64,000 nucleotides of DNA from Actinomycetes bacterium (GTDB lineage: Bacteria > Actinomycetota > Actinomycetes > JAHEKZ01): positions 1 through 64,000 of the forward strand of contig JAJAYZ010000017.1 of the NCBI GenBank assembly GCA_027118455.1. Reading direction: 5' to 3'. Under the pieces are notes generated by a model. The model had not been told where the DNA came from and ran no database searches. It saw only the letters and a program-made list of their open reading frames with translations. This document shows, in pieces, positions 54,860-64,000 of the stretch. Position numbers and translations under genes: made by a program. The stretch's first letter is position 1, and each line of letters opens with the position of its first letter.

Positions 54860-56235
54860 CGAACGAGGTGTTTGACGTCGTCGTCGTCGGCGGCGGCGTT
54901 GTCGGGTGTGCCGTCGCGCGTGAACTCTCCGCCTATCAGCTTTCGGTGGCGCTCATCGAGGTCAAGGGCGACGTCGGCGACGGAACCAGCAAGGCGAACA
55001 CCGCCATCTTGCATACCGGCTTCGACGCATCACCTGGAACGCTGGAGTCGCGCCTGGTTCCCCGTGGCTACGAGCTTCTGACGAGGTATGCGGCATCGAC
55101 CGGGATCCCCGTCGAGGGGACGGGTGCGGTCCTGGTTGCGTGGAGCGATGATGAGCTTGACGCTTTACCGAGGCTGCGCGACAAGGCGGCCAAGAATGGT
55201 TATCAGCAGTGTGAACTGATCACCGCAGATGCCGTCTACGCCCGGGTTCCGACATTGGGAGCCGGCGCCCTTGGCGGGATGACCGTTCCCGACGAGTCGA
55301 TCATCTGCCCCTGGACGACCACGCTGGCGCTGGCGACAGATGCCATGACAAGAGGTGCGTCCATTCTTCTCCGGCACGGGCTACTCGGTGTCGCCGTTGG
55401 CAAATCGGTGACCACCCTGTCGACGTCTCAGGGCGAGGTGCGGTGTCGCTGGGTCGTGAACGCCGCGGGTCTGGGCAGTGACACCATCGACCGACTCTTC
55501 GGGAACGACCGCTTCACGGTCGTTCCGCGCAGGGGCGAGCTGCTGGTCTTCGATAAGTTTGCCCGACAACTCGTCGACACGATCGTGCTGCCGGTCCCGA
55601 CATCGAAGGGCAAGGGCGTTCTTGTCAGCCCGACGATCTACGGCAACGTCATGCTTGGTCCGACCTCCGAAGACCGCGCAGACCGGGGTGACACCTCGAC
55701 TTCTGAGGAGGGCTTCGCATTCCTGCTGGAGAAGGGCAGCCGGCTCATGCCGGCGCTGCTCGACGAGGAGGTCACGGCGAGCTACGCGGGACTGCGCGCA
55801 GCCACTGAGCACTCCGACTACGTCGTAGACCTCGACAGCGCACAGCGCTACCTGGTGCTCGGTGGGATCCGCTCAACCGGGCTCACCGCGTCGATGGCGC
55901 TGGCCGAGCATGCAGCGCAGCTGCTGCAAGATGCAGGTGTCGTGATGCCTGCGCGAATCGAGCTCCCGGAAGCGCCACGCATGCCGTCGATCGGGGAACA
56001 GATGACGCGGCCCTTTGCCTCAGATCAAGCCATCGACCAAGACTCCGACTACGGAAGGGTGGTCTGCTTCTGTGAGCGAGTGACTCGTGGGGAGATTCGC
56101 GATGCCCTTGCCGGGCCGCTACCTCCCTGCGACCTCGACGGTCTGCGACGCCGCACTAGGGCGACCATGGGTCGTTGCCAGGGGTTCTACTGCGGCGCTG
56201 AGGTCGACGCGCTGCTGAGCGGTGCTGCGCAATGA
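54856..56235 (+). CDS. glpA: FAD-dependent glycerol-3-phosphate dehydrogenase with 2Fe-2S (BFD) domain
   Basis: 459 residues from the GTG at 54856, overlapping the kinase stop (GTGA). FAD motif DVVVVGGGVVGCAVARELS at the N-terminus, DAO fold to about 360, then a BFD-like domain with four cysteines (VVCFCERV and GRCQGFYC) for a 2Fe-2S centre. It lacks the membrane-binding region of GlpD. Such proteins oxidise glycerol-3-phosphate to dihydroxyacetone phosphate and hand electrons to a partner flavoprotein, here the next gene (ATGA overlap). Confidence 0.88.
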   Translation: MTNEVFDVVVVGGGVVGCAVARELSAYQLSVALIEVKGDVGDGTSKANTAILHTGFDASPGTLESRLVPRGYELLTRYAASTGIPVEGTGAVLVAWSDDELDALPRLRDKAAKNGYQQCELITADAVYARVPTLGAGALGGMTVPDESIICPWTTTLALATDAMTRGASILLRHGLLGVAVGKSVTTLSTSQGEVRCRWVVNAAGLGSDTIDRLFGNDRFTVVPRRGELLVFDKFARQLVDTIVLPVPTSKGKGVLVSPTIYGNVMLGPTSEDRADRGDTSTSEEGFAFLLEKGSRLMPALLDEEVTASYAGLRAATEHSDYVVDLDSAQRYLVLGGIRSTGLTASMALAEHAAQLLQDAGVVMPARIELPEAPRMPSIGEQMTRPFASDQAIDQDSDYGRVVCFCERVTRGEIRDALAGPLPPCDLDGLRRRTRATMGRCQGFYCGAEVDALLSGAAQ

Positions 56236-57479
56236 GCACATCGCCGGAGTTGGCCGACGTCGTTGTTGTCGGTGCGGGTCCGGCCGGGCTCACCGCCGCA
56301 CGTGAACTGCGGAAGCAGGGTGTCGGGTCGGTTGTCGTGCTCGAGCGCGAGGCAGAGGCCGGTGGCATACCGAGGCACAGCAACCACACCGGCTACGGCA
56401 TTCGAGACCTGCGACGGGTCATGAGCGGGCCGAGGTACGCGCGGCGACTCGCCACCGAAGCCGTCCATTCCGGAGCCGCTTTGCGCACCGAGTCGATGGT
56501 GACCGGGTGGGACGATGACTGCACCCTCTGGGTCACCAGCCCCGGTGGCCGCTACCGCATGCAGGCGCTGGCGATCGTCCTGGCAACGGGAGCCAGGGAG
56601 CGGCCGCGTACCGCTCGGATGGTTCCTGGCGATCGTCCTGCTGGCGTTCTCACGACTGGCCAGCTGCAGAGCCTTGTCTACGCACACGGTCGCCAACTGG
56701 GCGGGAACGCGGTGGTGGTCGGCGCCGAGCTCGTCAGTTGGTCGGCAGTTCTGACGCTGAGGCACGCGGGGTGTCGGACCACCTTGATGACGACACGGCA
56801 CGCTCGCCCCGAGTCGTACGCAGCCTTCACGATGGCCGGTCGCTCCGCACTCTCTGTTTCCGTTGCAACTCGCACCTCCGTCACGCGCATCATCGGCCAC
56901 GGCCAGGTGCGCGCCGTCGAGATCAAGGACCTCGTTACCGGCGGACGGCGCATCGTCCCCTGTGACGTCGTGGTCTTCACCGGCGACTGGATCCCCGATC
57001 TCGAGCTGGCTCGACTTCGCGGAGTCGAGATGGATGTCGGCCATCGAGGTCCTGTCGTTGACTCGGCGCTGTGCACCAGCGCAGAGGGCATCTTCGCCGC
57101 CGGAAACCTGATCCACCCGGTCGACACCGCAGACATTGCAGCGCTTGACGGTAGCCACGTGGCTGAGCAAGTGGCGAACCACCTGAAGGGCCAACCGCCT
57201 CGGCAACAAGGATTCCGTATCACCGTTCGCGAGCCCTTCACCTGGGTCACTCCCAGCGTGATCGGCACTCCGGCCATTGCACCGCCGCGTTCTCGGGTGT
57301 TGTTGTGGTCCAACGAGTTCCGGGCGCTCCCCACCATCGAGGTGAGCCAAGCTGGAGCGGTCATCTGCCGACGCCGAGTTCCCTGGCCAGTCTCGCCGGG
57401 ACGAGTGTTTCGGCTGCCTTGGGGCATGTTCGCGTCAGCCGACCCTGACCGAGGGGACGTGGTTGTCTCACTTGCATGA
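56232..57479 (+). CDS. FAD-dependent oxidoreductase partner of the G3P dehydrogenase
   Basis: 415 residues. The FAD motif VVVVGAGPAGLTAARELRKQ is intact. The second Rossmann motif, which would bind NAD(P), reads AVVVGAELVSWSAVLTL, without the usual GxGxxG. A C-terminal FAD motif GIFAAGNLIHPVDTADIAALDG follows, and about 90 extra residues at the end. The ATG overlaps the previous stop. In Thermotoga-type clusters a protein of this class follows the G3P dehydrogenase and is followed by a DUF1667 protein; that third subunit is not seen here. Confidence 0.8.
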   Translation: MSTSPELADVVVVGAGPAGLTAARELRKQGVGSVVVLEREAEAGGIPRHSNHTGYGIRDLRRVMSGPRYARRLATEAVHSGAALRTESMVTGWDDDCTLWVTSPGGRYRMQALAIVLATGARERPRTARMVPGDRPAGVLTTGQLQSLVYAHGRQLGGNAVVVGAELVSWSAVLTLRHAGCRTTLMTTRHARPESYAAFTMAGRSALSVSVATRTSVTRIIGHGQVRAVEIKDLVTGGRRIVPCDVVVFTGDWIPDLELARLRGVEMDVGHRGPVVDSALCTSAEGIFAAGNLIHPVDTADIAALDGSHVAEQVANHLKGQPPRQQGFRITVREPFTWVTPSVIGTPAIAPPRSRVLLWSNEFRALPTIEVSQAGAVICRRRVPWPVSPGRVFRLPWGMFASADPDRGDVVVSLA

Positions 57480-57503
57480 AGTCGGATCTATAGCGTCAGA
57501 TCC

Positions 57504-58250
57504 GTGACGTCAGACCCTGTGCAACGGCCCCCGGAGCCGGAGAGGCTTCAGACAGAGGTGGTGCCCATGTTCGTCGATCGCAGGGACGCCGGCCGTCGCC
57601 TCGGCCAGCAAGTGAGCTGGCAACTCAGTGGGCAACTGGGTGAAGGCGACATCGTGGTGCTCGGTGTTCTGCGTGGCGGGGTACCAGTAGCTGCCGAGGT
57701 TGCGCGGACGTTGGAGGCGCCCTTGGACGTCATCGTTGTTCGAAAGCTCGGCGCTCCCCGGCAACCTGAGTTTGCGCTGGGGGCGGTGGGCGAAGACGGC
57801 GTCAGAGTGCTCAACGACGACGTGGTTCGGCAGGGCTCGCTCGCCGCCGATGAACTGCAGGCGCTCACTGAGCGTGAGTGGCGTGAGGTGAAACGGCTGG
57901 CGAAGGAGTATCGGGGGGTGCGCCTGCGTGAGTCCCTGGTCGGTCGCACGGCCGTCATCGTCGATGACGGCGTCGCCACTGGGGCCACGGCACGGGCCGC
58001 CTGTCAGGTCGCCTCCGCTCACGGAGCTCACCGAGTGGTGCTCGCGGTGCCGGTGGCGCCGCTCGGCTGGACGCGCGAATTCGCGAACGTCGCCGATGAG
58101 TGCATCGCGGTCAAGACGCCAGCTGAGTTCTCAGCCGTCGGCGCGCACTACCGGGACTTTCGCGCAACGACCGACGAAGAGGTGATGGACTATCTCGGTG
58201 TGGCCGAGCGGAGTACCGACGCCGACCGATCTGGTCCTCGGGACAGCTGA
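57504..58250 (+). CDS. Phosphoribosyltransferase family protein
   Basis: 248 residues from the GTG at 57504; the ATG at 57567 (before FVDRRDAGRRLG) has a GAGGTGG site nearby and is a fair alternative. Type I PRTase fold: PRPP loop VIVDDGVATGATARAA, LGVLRGGVPVAAEVA and VVRKLGAPRQPEFALGA. This subgroup is often called a PRTase of predicted or erythromycin-esterase-associated type; the substrate is unknown. It starts 24 bp after the FAD oxidoreductase gene and could be co-transcribed. Confidence 0.8.
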   Translation: MTSDPVQRPPEPERLQTEVVPMFVDRRDAGRRLGQQVSWQLSGQLGEGDIVVLGVLRGGVPVAAEVARTLEAPLDVIVVRKLGAPRQPEFALGAVGEDGVRVLNDDVVRQGSLAADELQALTEREWREVKRLAKEYRGVRLRESLVGRTAVIVDDGVATGATARAACQVASAHGAHRVVLAVPVAPLGWTREFANVADECIAVKTPAEFSAVGAHYRDFRATTDEEVMDYLGVAERSTDADRSGPRDS

Positions 58251-58268
58251 TGTGACTTTAAGTAGTTG

Positions 58269-58293
58269 GACGACTACGAAGCGAAGTCGTCTT
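58269..58293 (+). terminator. Possible weak terminator
   Basis: GACGACT and AGTCGTC arms with a 9-base loop, followed by TT, 18 bp after the phosphoribosyltransferase stop. Short stem. Confidence 0.4.
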
Positions 58294-58410
58294 CCGCGAA
58301 CGGGGTGCTGTCCGACCGAAGGATGGTGATGACGCTCCGTGACCGTCCACAATGGGGGCTCACTGTCGGCGGTCGCGAAGCTGACTTGGTCCACCCAGGG
58401 GGAGTGATTC

Positions 58411-61400
58411 GTGGTGCGCGCACCTCGCGTCATCGGTCGAGCCGCAGCTGTTGCGGTGGTGCTCGGCACCGCCCTGAGCGGCGTTCAGCTCGCCGTGTTG
58501 CTCCCGGCCGCAGCGGATACGACTGACGTCATTCCGAGCGCTAACCCGATCGACATCACGCCGCGGATTCTTGACAAACAAGCGCGTTCGATCGTGCAGG
58601 TCGGAGACCGGATGGTGGTCGGAGGGAACTTCACCCAGATCCAGAACGCCGGGAGCCCGACGGTTGTCGACCAGCCCTATGTGTTCGCCTTTGACGCGGT
58701 GACCGGCAAGATCGACACCAACTTCCTGCCGAGTCTGAATGGTGAGGTCACCACCGTCCTGCCGCACCCCGATGGCGACAAGGTGTGGGTGGCCGGAGCT
58801 TTCAGCCAGGCGAACGGAGACATGCACAGCCGCATCGTGCTGCTCAACCTCTCCACCGGACAGGCGGTCAGCTCCTTCGATCCTCCGGCGATCAGCGCCG
58901 AAGTGTCCTCGATGAAGCTGGTCGGTGACCGGCTCTACATCGGCGGCGAGTTCAAAAACATCGGTAGCGACACGCGCACGGCGCTTGCCACGCTGGACCC
59001 CGCCTCCGGTGCCGTGACCACCGCCATGAACAGCACCATCAGCGGAAGCCTCCAGGCCGGCAAGGGCGTCACCGGGGTCAAGACCTTCGACGTCTCGCCC
59101 GACGGCTCGCGATTGGTAGCGATCGGGAACTTCGCACAGGTAGACGGCAAGGACCGCGTCCAGTTGGCGATGTGGGACACCAGCGGACCAACTGCGACGC
59201 TACAGAACTGGGCAACCCAGCGTCTCGGCGACACCTGCAACCCGGTCTTCCCGACGTACGTTCGCGGCATCGACATCTCACCGGATGGCAAGTTCTTCGT
59301 CGTGGTCACCACGGGCAGCTACCGCAGTGGCCAGCTCTGCGACACCGCGTCACGCTGGGAGATGAAGGGAAGCGGACCAGACCGGACGCCAACCTGGGTC
59401 ACCTACACCGGCGGCGACACGCTCACCACCGTCGAGGTCACCGGCCCGATGGCCTACCTCGGTGGCCACATGCGCTGGCTCAACAACCCGTACAAGGGTG
59501 ACGCCGCTGGCTCGGGAGCCTGGCCGACCGAAGGTCTGGCGATCGTCGACACACGCAACGGTTTGCCGTTCAGCTGGAACCCTGGACGCGAGCGAGGCTT
59601 GGGGGTCTTCGACTTCCTTCCCACCGAGTCGATGCTGTGGGCGGTGTCAGACACCAACACGTGGGCCGGTGAGTTCCGTCAGCGCCTGGCCGCCTTCCCC
59701 GTTGCCGATGGCTTCTCGCTTCCCCCGGACGAAATCGGTCGCCTTCCTGGTGACGTCTGGCAGCTGGGGGCGGTACCCGGCGGGGCAGCCGATGACCAGC
59801 GCGTCAGCGGGTTCGACGGCACAGCCGTCAACGCGCAGATTACCGAGCCTGGGGACCAGAGTTGGGGCACGGTCACCGGTGCGTTCGCGGTGGACGGAAC
59901 CGTCTACGCCGCCTGGGACGATGACACCTTCACGGCGCAGTCGTTCGACGGCAGCACCTTCGGCACGCCGACGGTCATCGACCTGTATGCGGGCGACCCG
60001 TCAACGCCCGGGTACACGAACAACTTCGTCAACGATCTCGCGTCGATCACCGGGATGTTCTACGACCGGAGTCGCGCCAGGATCTACTACACGACGCAGG
60101 GCTCAGCTGCTCTCTTCTGGCGTCCCTTTACACCCGAGAGCCAGGTAGTAGGCGCAGCGCGGCGCATGCTTCTCAAGGCGGGCGCGCTAAGTCCCAAGCG
60201 GGTGCAGGGAATGTTCCTGACGGGAGGTCAGCTCTACTTTGCTGACCGGACGACCGGGTCGCTGAAGCGGATTGAGTTCCGCGACAACCGGCTCGTCGGA
60301 ACCGCAGCAGTGGTCAATGAGGCCATCGATTGGCGGGCGAATGCGCTGCTGCTGTCCAGCCAGTGGGCGACAGTGGCCCCCAACCCGGCTCCCGTTGCGG
60401 CGTTCACCAGTACCTGTGGCGGGTTGACGTGTGACGTCGACGCGTCGAGGAGCAGCGATGCTGATGGCGGAGTGGTCGACTACAGCGTCGACTACGGAGA
60501 CGGAACAGTTCTGTCTGGCGTCAAGACCCAACACACGTATGCAGATGACGGCACCTACACCATCACGATCACAGTCACAGACAACCGCGGTGAATCGGGC
60601 AACAAGTCGCGCGGTGTCAGTGTCGCGCGTCCGGCCAACATCGATCCGTCAGCCGCCCTGAGCATCGACTGTTGGGGACTCGACTGCGATATGGATGCTT
60701 CAGCGTCGACCGACTCCGACGGCGGCATCGTGACGTACGACTGGGACTTCGGTGACACAGCGACGGCGTCTGGCCAGACCGCGAACCATGTGTTCGCCAC
60801 GGGTGGCACCTACCCGGTGACGGTGACGGTGACTGATGACCGTGGTGGTGTGGACACCGCATCGCAGGAGCTGACGGTCAGTGCGATACCGACATCGATC
60901 GCCTTTCGGGCAGCAGGCAGCGCGGACGGGGGCAACGGGAACCTGCCTTCGGCAGCGGTGCCGGCTGCTACGCAGGTAGGTGACCTGATGCTCCTCTTCA
61001 TCAGCAACGGGACCGATCGCACGGCCGACACTCCCAGTGGGTGGGACGGGCTGGGGACTCAGTCCGACGATGAACTACGCACCCAGGTGTTCTGGCGCTT
61101 CGCCACAGCTGCAGACCTCGGAACGGTGGTGAGCGCTCGTCTTCGCGATGCCGGGGGACTCGCTCAAGCCGCCCCGAACACCGCAACGATGGCGGTCTAC
61201 TCCGGTGTGGACACACCCCCCGTGGTCGACGCCAGCTCGGCCGCCGAGCCAACATTGGTCAATGGTGGAGTGACGGACCACACGACGCCCCAGATCACGG
61301 TGCCGGCCGATGGCCAGTGGGTCGTGTCCTACTGGGCTGACCGCACGGCATCCCTCAGCACGGCATGGACCGCTCCTAGCGGTGAGTCATTCCGGGCCGA

Positions 61401-61554
61401 CGCGTACAGCAGCGGAAGTATTTCTCGGGTCTCGTCGGTCCTGACCGATGGCGGTGGCCCCACTCTGGCTGGAATCCGAGGCGGCCTGACGGCAGCAGCT
61501 GATGGCGATTCCCGCAAGGCCACGATGTGGTCCATCGTGCTGCGCAGCCAGTAG
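58411..61554 (+). CDS. Large secreted protein: beta-propeller, two PKD domains and a C-terminal beta-sandwich
   Basis: 1047 residues from the GTG at 58411. Signal peptide to about residue 32 (LAVLLPAAADT). Residues about 45-650 hold repeated propeller-like blades (VVGGNFTQIQ, VAGAFSQANG, YIGGEFKNIG, AIGNFAQVDG). Two PKD domains follow (DYSVDYGDGTVLSG near 690 and TYDWDFGDTATASG near 775), then a C-terminal lectin-like or discoidin-like domain of about 210 residues. No catalytic motif or wall anchor is clear. Such proteins are common exported proteins of actinobacteria; role unknown. Confidence 0.85.
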   Translation: MVRAPRVIGRAAAVAVVLGTALSGVQLAVLLPAAADTTDVIPSANPIDITPRILDKQARSIVQVGDRMVVGGNFTQIQNAGSPTVVDQPYVFAFDAVTGKIDTNFLPSLNGEVTTVLPHPDGDKVWVAGAFSQANGDMHSRIVLLNLSTGQAVSSFDPPAISAEVSSMKLVGDRLYIGGEFKNIGSDTRTALATLDPASGAVTTAMNSTISGSLQAGKGVTGVKTFDVSPDGSRLVAIGNFAQVDGKDRVQLAMWDTSGPTATLQNWATQRLGDTCNPVFPTYVRGIDISPDGKFFVVVTTGSYRSGQLCDTASRWEMKGSGPDRTPTWVTYTGGDTLTTVEVTGPMAYLGGHMRWLNNPYKGDAAGSGAWPTEGLAIVDTRNGLPFSWNPGRERGLGVFDFLPTESMLWAVSDTNTWAGEFRQRLAAFPVADGFSLPPDEIGRLPGDVWQLGAVPGGAADDQRVSGFDGTAVNAQITEPGDQSWGTVTGAFAVDGTVYAAWDDDTFTAQSFDGSTFGTPTVIDLYAGDPSTPGYTNNFVNDLASITGMFYDRSRARIYYTTQGSAALFWRPFTPESQVVGAARRMLLKAGALSPKRVQGMFLTGGQLYFADRTTGSLKRIEFRDNRLVGTAAVVNEAIDWRANALLLSSQWATVAPNPAPVAAFTSTCGGLTCDVDASRSSDADGGVVDYSVDYGDGTVLSGVKTQHTYADDGTYTITITVTDNRGESGNKSRGVSVARPANIDPSAALSIDCWGLDCDMDASASTDSDGGIVTYDWDFGDTATASGQTANHVFATGGTYPVTVTVTDDRGGVDTASQELTVSAIPTSIAFRAAGSADGGNGNLPSAAVPAATQVGDLMLLFISNGTDRTADTPSGWDGLGTQSDDELRTQVFWRFATAADLGTVVSARLRDAGGLAQAAPNTATMAVYSGVDTPPVVDASSAAEPTLVNGGVTDHTTPQITVPADGQWVVSYWADRTASLSTAWTAPSGESFRADAYSSGSISRVSSVLTDGGGPTLAGIRGGLTAAADGDSRKATMWSIVLRSQ

Positions 61555-61567
61555 CGAGTTCGATCCA

Positions 61568-62371
61568 GTGAGCAAGGTGATCGCACTCGCCGGCTCCTGC
61601 CACCCCGGCCCGACGATCGCCGTCACATCGATCGCGGTCCTGCTCGGCGTCTCGGCCGATCTCAGGGGCACCCTGCTGCTCCTCGTTGGGGTGACGGTGC
61701 TGGTTGGTCAGCTCTCGATCGGCTGGGCGAACGACTGGTTGGATGCCGATCGAGACGCAGCGGCTGCCCGCACCGACAAGCCGACGACGACCGGATCGAT
61801 CTCGCCATCGACTTTGCGAGCAGCCGCACTGATGAGCCTGGCGCTTTCGCTGCCGCTCTCGCTGATTCCCGGATGGAGTGGCGCCTGGCACCTGCTGCTC
61901 GTCGCTTCGGGGTGGGGCTACAACCTGGGGCTGAAGAAGACGGTCTGGTCACCCGTTCCCTATGTGGTCGGTTTTGCGGCCCTGCCGGTATACGTGCTGG
62001 TGGTCGCTGGTGTCGAGGAGCAATGGTTGTTGCCGGCAGCGGGCGGCCTGCTGGGCGTATCGGCACACTTCGCGAACGTGGCACCCGACGTGGCGGAGGA
62101 TCGCGCGGCCGGTGTGTGGGGGCTGCCCCAGCGAATCGGCCCACGAGGATCACTCGTCATCGCGCTGGTGCTGCTCAGCAGTGTGGGTGCTCTGCTGCTG
62201 GCCGAGCTGCGCCTCAGCGGTGCAGCGCTGTTGCTGAGCGGCACGCTGGTGCTGCTACCGCTGGTCGGGGGATCAGTTCTGGTGGTGCGGAATCGGATCG
62301 GCAGACCGGTATTCACGATGGTCATGGTGGCGGCAGTGGCTGACGTTGTGCTGCTTCTCATCGCCACGTAA
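61568..62371 (+). CDS. UbiA-family prenyltransferase
   Basis: 267 residues from the GTG at 61568, about nine membrane helices. The first Asp-rich motif NDWLDADRDAAA and the second DVAEDRAAGVWGLPQRIG match UbiA-type integral membrane prenyltransferases. Which acceptor it uses (quinone, sugar phosphate or other) cannot be told. It starts 13 bp after the large PKD protein, so it may be on the same transcript, though no functional link is obvious. Confidence 0.85.
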   Translation: MSKVIALAGSCHPGPTIAVTSIAVLLGVSADLRGTLLLLVGVTVLVGQLSIGWANDWLDADRDAAAARTDKPTTTGSISPSTLRAAALMSLALSLPLSLIPGWSGAWHLLLVASGWGYNLGLKKTVWSPVPYVVGFAALPVYVLVVAGVEEQWLLPAAGGLLGVSAHFANVAPDVAEDRAAGVWGLPQRIGPRGSLVIALVLLSSVGALLLAELRLSGAALLLSGTLVLLPLVGGSVLVVRNRIGRPVFTMVMVAAVADVVLLLIAT

Positions 62372-62483
62372 CGATTTCAACAGGGCATGAAGACCTCTGT
62401 CCCAAGATCGTCTTGGTGGGGTACGGTCGCCCTGCCGACACGGGGGCACCAGGTTCACGTGCGGCCGTCTACTGGGGGCCGAC

Positions 62484-64000
62484 GTGCCTAGTCGCCGACT
62501 GTTCTCTGCCGCGCTTGTGGCTTCGTTGGGCGCGGCCATGCTCCTGCCCACATCGGCTGGGGCCGACAGTTCCACCTTCCCACCGACCATTGATGCAATC
62601 GTGCACGGTGACGTCACCCCGTACCAATGGATGCTGCCCGCCGTGAATGCGGCAGAGGCGCACACCGAAGCAACCGGAGCCGGCGTCACAGTCGCTGTCA
62701 TCGACACCGGCGTCGACGCCACCCACCCCGACCTTGAGGGTCAGGTTGTGCCGGGTGCCTACATCCAGCGCAATGAGACCACAAAGAAGTTCGAGCTGGT
62801 GCCCGCCACGACCGTTGAAGAGACATCGGACGACTGGTATGGCCACGGGTCACACGTCTCCGGGATCATCGCCGGCGACGACGACGGCAATGGGATCACC
62901 GGCATCGCGCCAGATGCCAAGATCATGCCGATCCACGCGGCCCCCCGCCGTGACTACATCCCGTATGTTCAGTTCTGGAAGTTTATTGCCCAGTCGATCG
63001 ACTACTCAGTCGCGCAGGGCGCCGACGTCATCAACATGTCACTCGGTGGGCAGTCCAGCGGCATAGTGCCGACCGACGGCAGCGCGAAGTACCTCGAGGC
63101 GATTGGGATGCTCTGCGACGCCGTGGACAACGCCAAGGCGGCTGGAACGGTTGTTGTTGCGGCGGCTGGCAACAGCGGCGACTGGGGCAACCCCGAGAAC
63201 GTCCCGGCCTCCTGTGACGGCACCTTCACCGTTGCGGCGCTCGGTCCCTCCCTCAACACCACCTTCTGGTCGTCTTTCGACGCCTCCGTCGATATCGCGG
63301 CGCCAGGTGAGGATGTTCTGTCTGTCGACTCGACCGTGGCTGAGAACTCAGGCACCCCCCACTTCCTTGCCAGCGGTACCTCGATGGCGTCGCCGGTCGT
63401 GGCTGGTGTCGCGGCACTGGTCGTTGAGCAGCACCCGGCCTGGACACCAGACCAGGTCCAGAACAAGATCACCGCGACCGCCGAAGACCTTGGCGTGCCA
63501 GGGCGCGACCCCAAGTACGGCTGGGGTGCTGTCGACGCAGCGAACGCGGTTGGCGCTGTCGCGCCGGCGCCGAAGCCGCAGAACTTCTTTGCCACGTGGT
63601 ACGAGCCTTCGTGGGGTGGAAAGAACGGCGAGTCGGTCGTCTCTTGGATGACCCCGTCTAAGGATGCCGTTACTGGGTACACCGTCGACGTCTACACCGA
63701 CACCACTACGTCGACGTACAACGTCGACGGACAAACAGTGCGCGAAGATGTCCTTCTCCCCCCGGGCGCTTGGTACGTCGTGACAGCGCACACGACGTCC
63801 GGCGACGTCGTCTCGTATCCAGGTTCCCGCTACTCGCGTGATGCAGGTGACCGTCCGGCCCGGCTCCGGGACGCTTCGATGAAGCGCCAGGGCGACACCA
63901 TGACGTTCCAGTGGGATCGGCCGAAGGCGAAGGAAGATGTGGACGCCATTCGCGCGCACATCTGGCTCGACGGCGTCAGGCACGATGTCTCCAAGAAGAT
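62484..64000 (+). CDS. Secreted subtilisin-like serine protease (S8), partial
   Basis: 505 codons from the GTG at 62484, open to the right edge. Signal peptide (1-27, LLPTSAGADS), then a mature S8 domain with the full catalytic triad: Asp74 (VAVIDTGVD), His121 (GHGSHV) and Ser300 (SGTSMASP), and the oxyanion Asn in AAAGNSGD. After about residue 360 a fibronectin-like region begins (APKPQNFFATWYEPS). The propeptide is very short, so self-processing is uncertain. Target unknown; the gene follows two other exported or membrane genes. Confidence 0.9.
   Translation, partial: MPSRRLFSAALVASLGAAMLLPTSAGADSSTFPPTIDAIVHGDVTPYQWMLPAVNAAEAHTEATGAGVTVAVIDTGVDATHPDLEGQVVPGAYIQRNETTKKFELVPATTVEETSDDWYGHGSHVSGIIAGDDDGNGITGIAPDAKIMPIHAAPRRDYIPYVQFWKFIAQSIDYSVAQGADVINMSLGGQSSGIVPTDGSAKYLEAIGMLCDAVDNAKAAGTVVVAAAGNSGDWGNPENVPASCDGTFTVAALGPSLNTTFWSSFDASVDIAAPGEDVLSVDSTVAENSGTPHFLASGTSMASPVVAGVAALVVEQHPAWTPDQVQNKITATAEDLGVPGRDPKYGWGAVDAANAVGAVAPAPKPQNFFATWYEPSWGGKNGESVVSWMTPSKDAVTGYTVDVYTDTTTSTYNVDGQTVREDVLLPPGAWYVVTAHTTSGDVVSYPGSRYSRDAGDRPARLRDASMKRQGDTMTFQWDRPKAKEDVDAIRAHIWLDGVRHDVSKK

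Noticed and set aside
1-64000. Prophage, transposon or integrative element
   Set aside because: I found no integrase, transposase, phage structural gene or flanking repeats; gene order is core actinobacterial through most of the window.

Overview
The window is a stretch of a high-GC actinobacterial (class Actinomycetes) chromosome spanning the replication origin. The order gyrA-gyrB-dciA-recF-dnaN-dnaA | rpmH-rnpA-yidD-yidC-jag-rsmG-parA-parB, followed by cwlM-trxA-trxB-anti-sigma-sigM-murJ-DUF6049-pcnA, and later ino1-padR-DUF5318-ponA-GT87, is the order known from Mycobacterium and relatives. GTG starts and ATGA/GTGA stop-start overlaps are common. I cannot name the genus from the sequence alone.

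Layout. 1-2.2 kb: the end of an aminotransferase, a Tat-type esterase and two tandem small secreted paralogs, one apparently frameshifted. 2.2-10.8 kb (minus): tRNA-Ala, a DLW-39-like small membrane protein, tRNA-Ile, DUF3566, gyrA, gyrB, dciA, recF, dnaN. 10.8-13.1 kb: oriC, with DnaA-box-like sequences on both sides of dnaA. 13.1-18.3 kb (plus): ribosome/RNase P/membrane insertion genes, rsmG and parAB with two parS sites. 18.3-29.3 kb (minus): a cell-envelope block with a CwlM-like amidase, thioredoxin system, SigM and its anti-sigma factor, a membrane pseudokinase, an NlpC/P60 hydrolase, MurJ and DUF6049. In mycobacteria MurJ and the pseudokinase are one protein; here they are separate genes with two others between them.

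29.3-45.9 kb: pcnA, an MFS transporter, a decayed BNR-type secreted gene, a 971-residue RTX-like protein with seven long modules, ino1-padR, DUF5318-ponA-GT87, a tandem-GNAT protein, and a racemase-like protein next to a FemX-like transferase. 45.9-52.6 kb: a secreted repeat protein, xth, the rpsF-ssb-rpsR-rplI operon, a deletion relic joining the start of murT to the end of gatD, a cluster of DnaA-box-like sites, and dnaB. 52.6-64 kb: a heavily frameshifted aminoglycoside-phosphotransferase-family pseudogene, a glycerol kinase/glycerol-3-phosphate dehydrogenase/FAD oxidoreductase operon, a phosphoribosyltransferase, a large PKD-domain secreted protein, a UbiA-family enzyme and the start of a subtilisin-like protease that runs off the window.

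The main theme is replication and segregation coupled to envelope building: origin genes, parABS, lipid II flipping, peptidoglycan polymerisation and trimming, and redox and stress control. The most notable departures are the murT-gatD relic, the split MurJ/pseudokinase, the Asp replacing the usual Glu in the CwlM-like amidase, the DnaA-box-like cluster before dnaB and several decaying genes.
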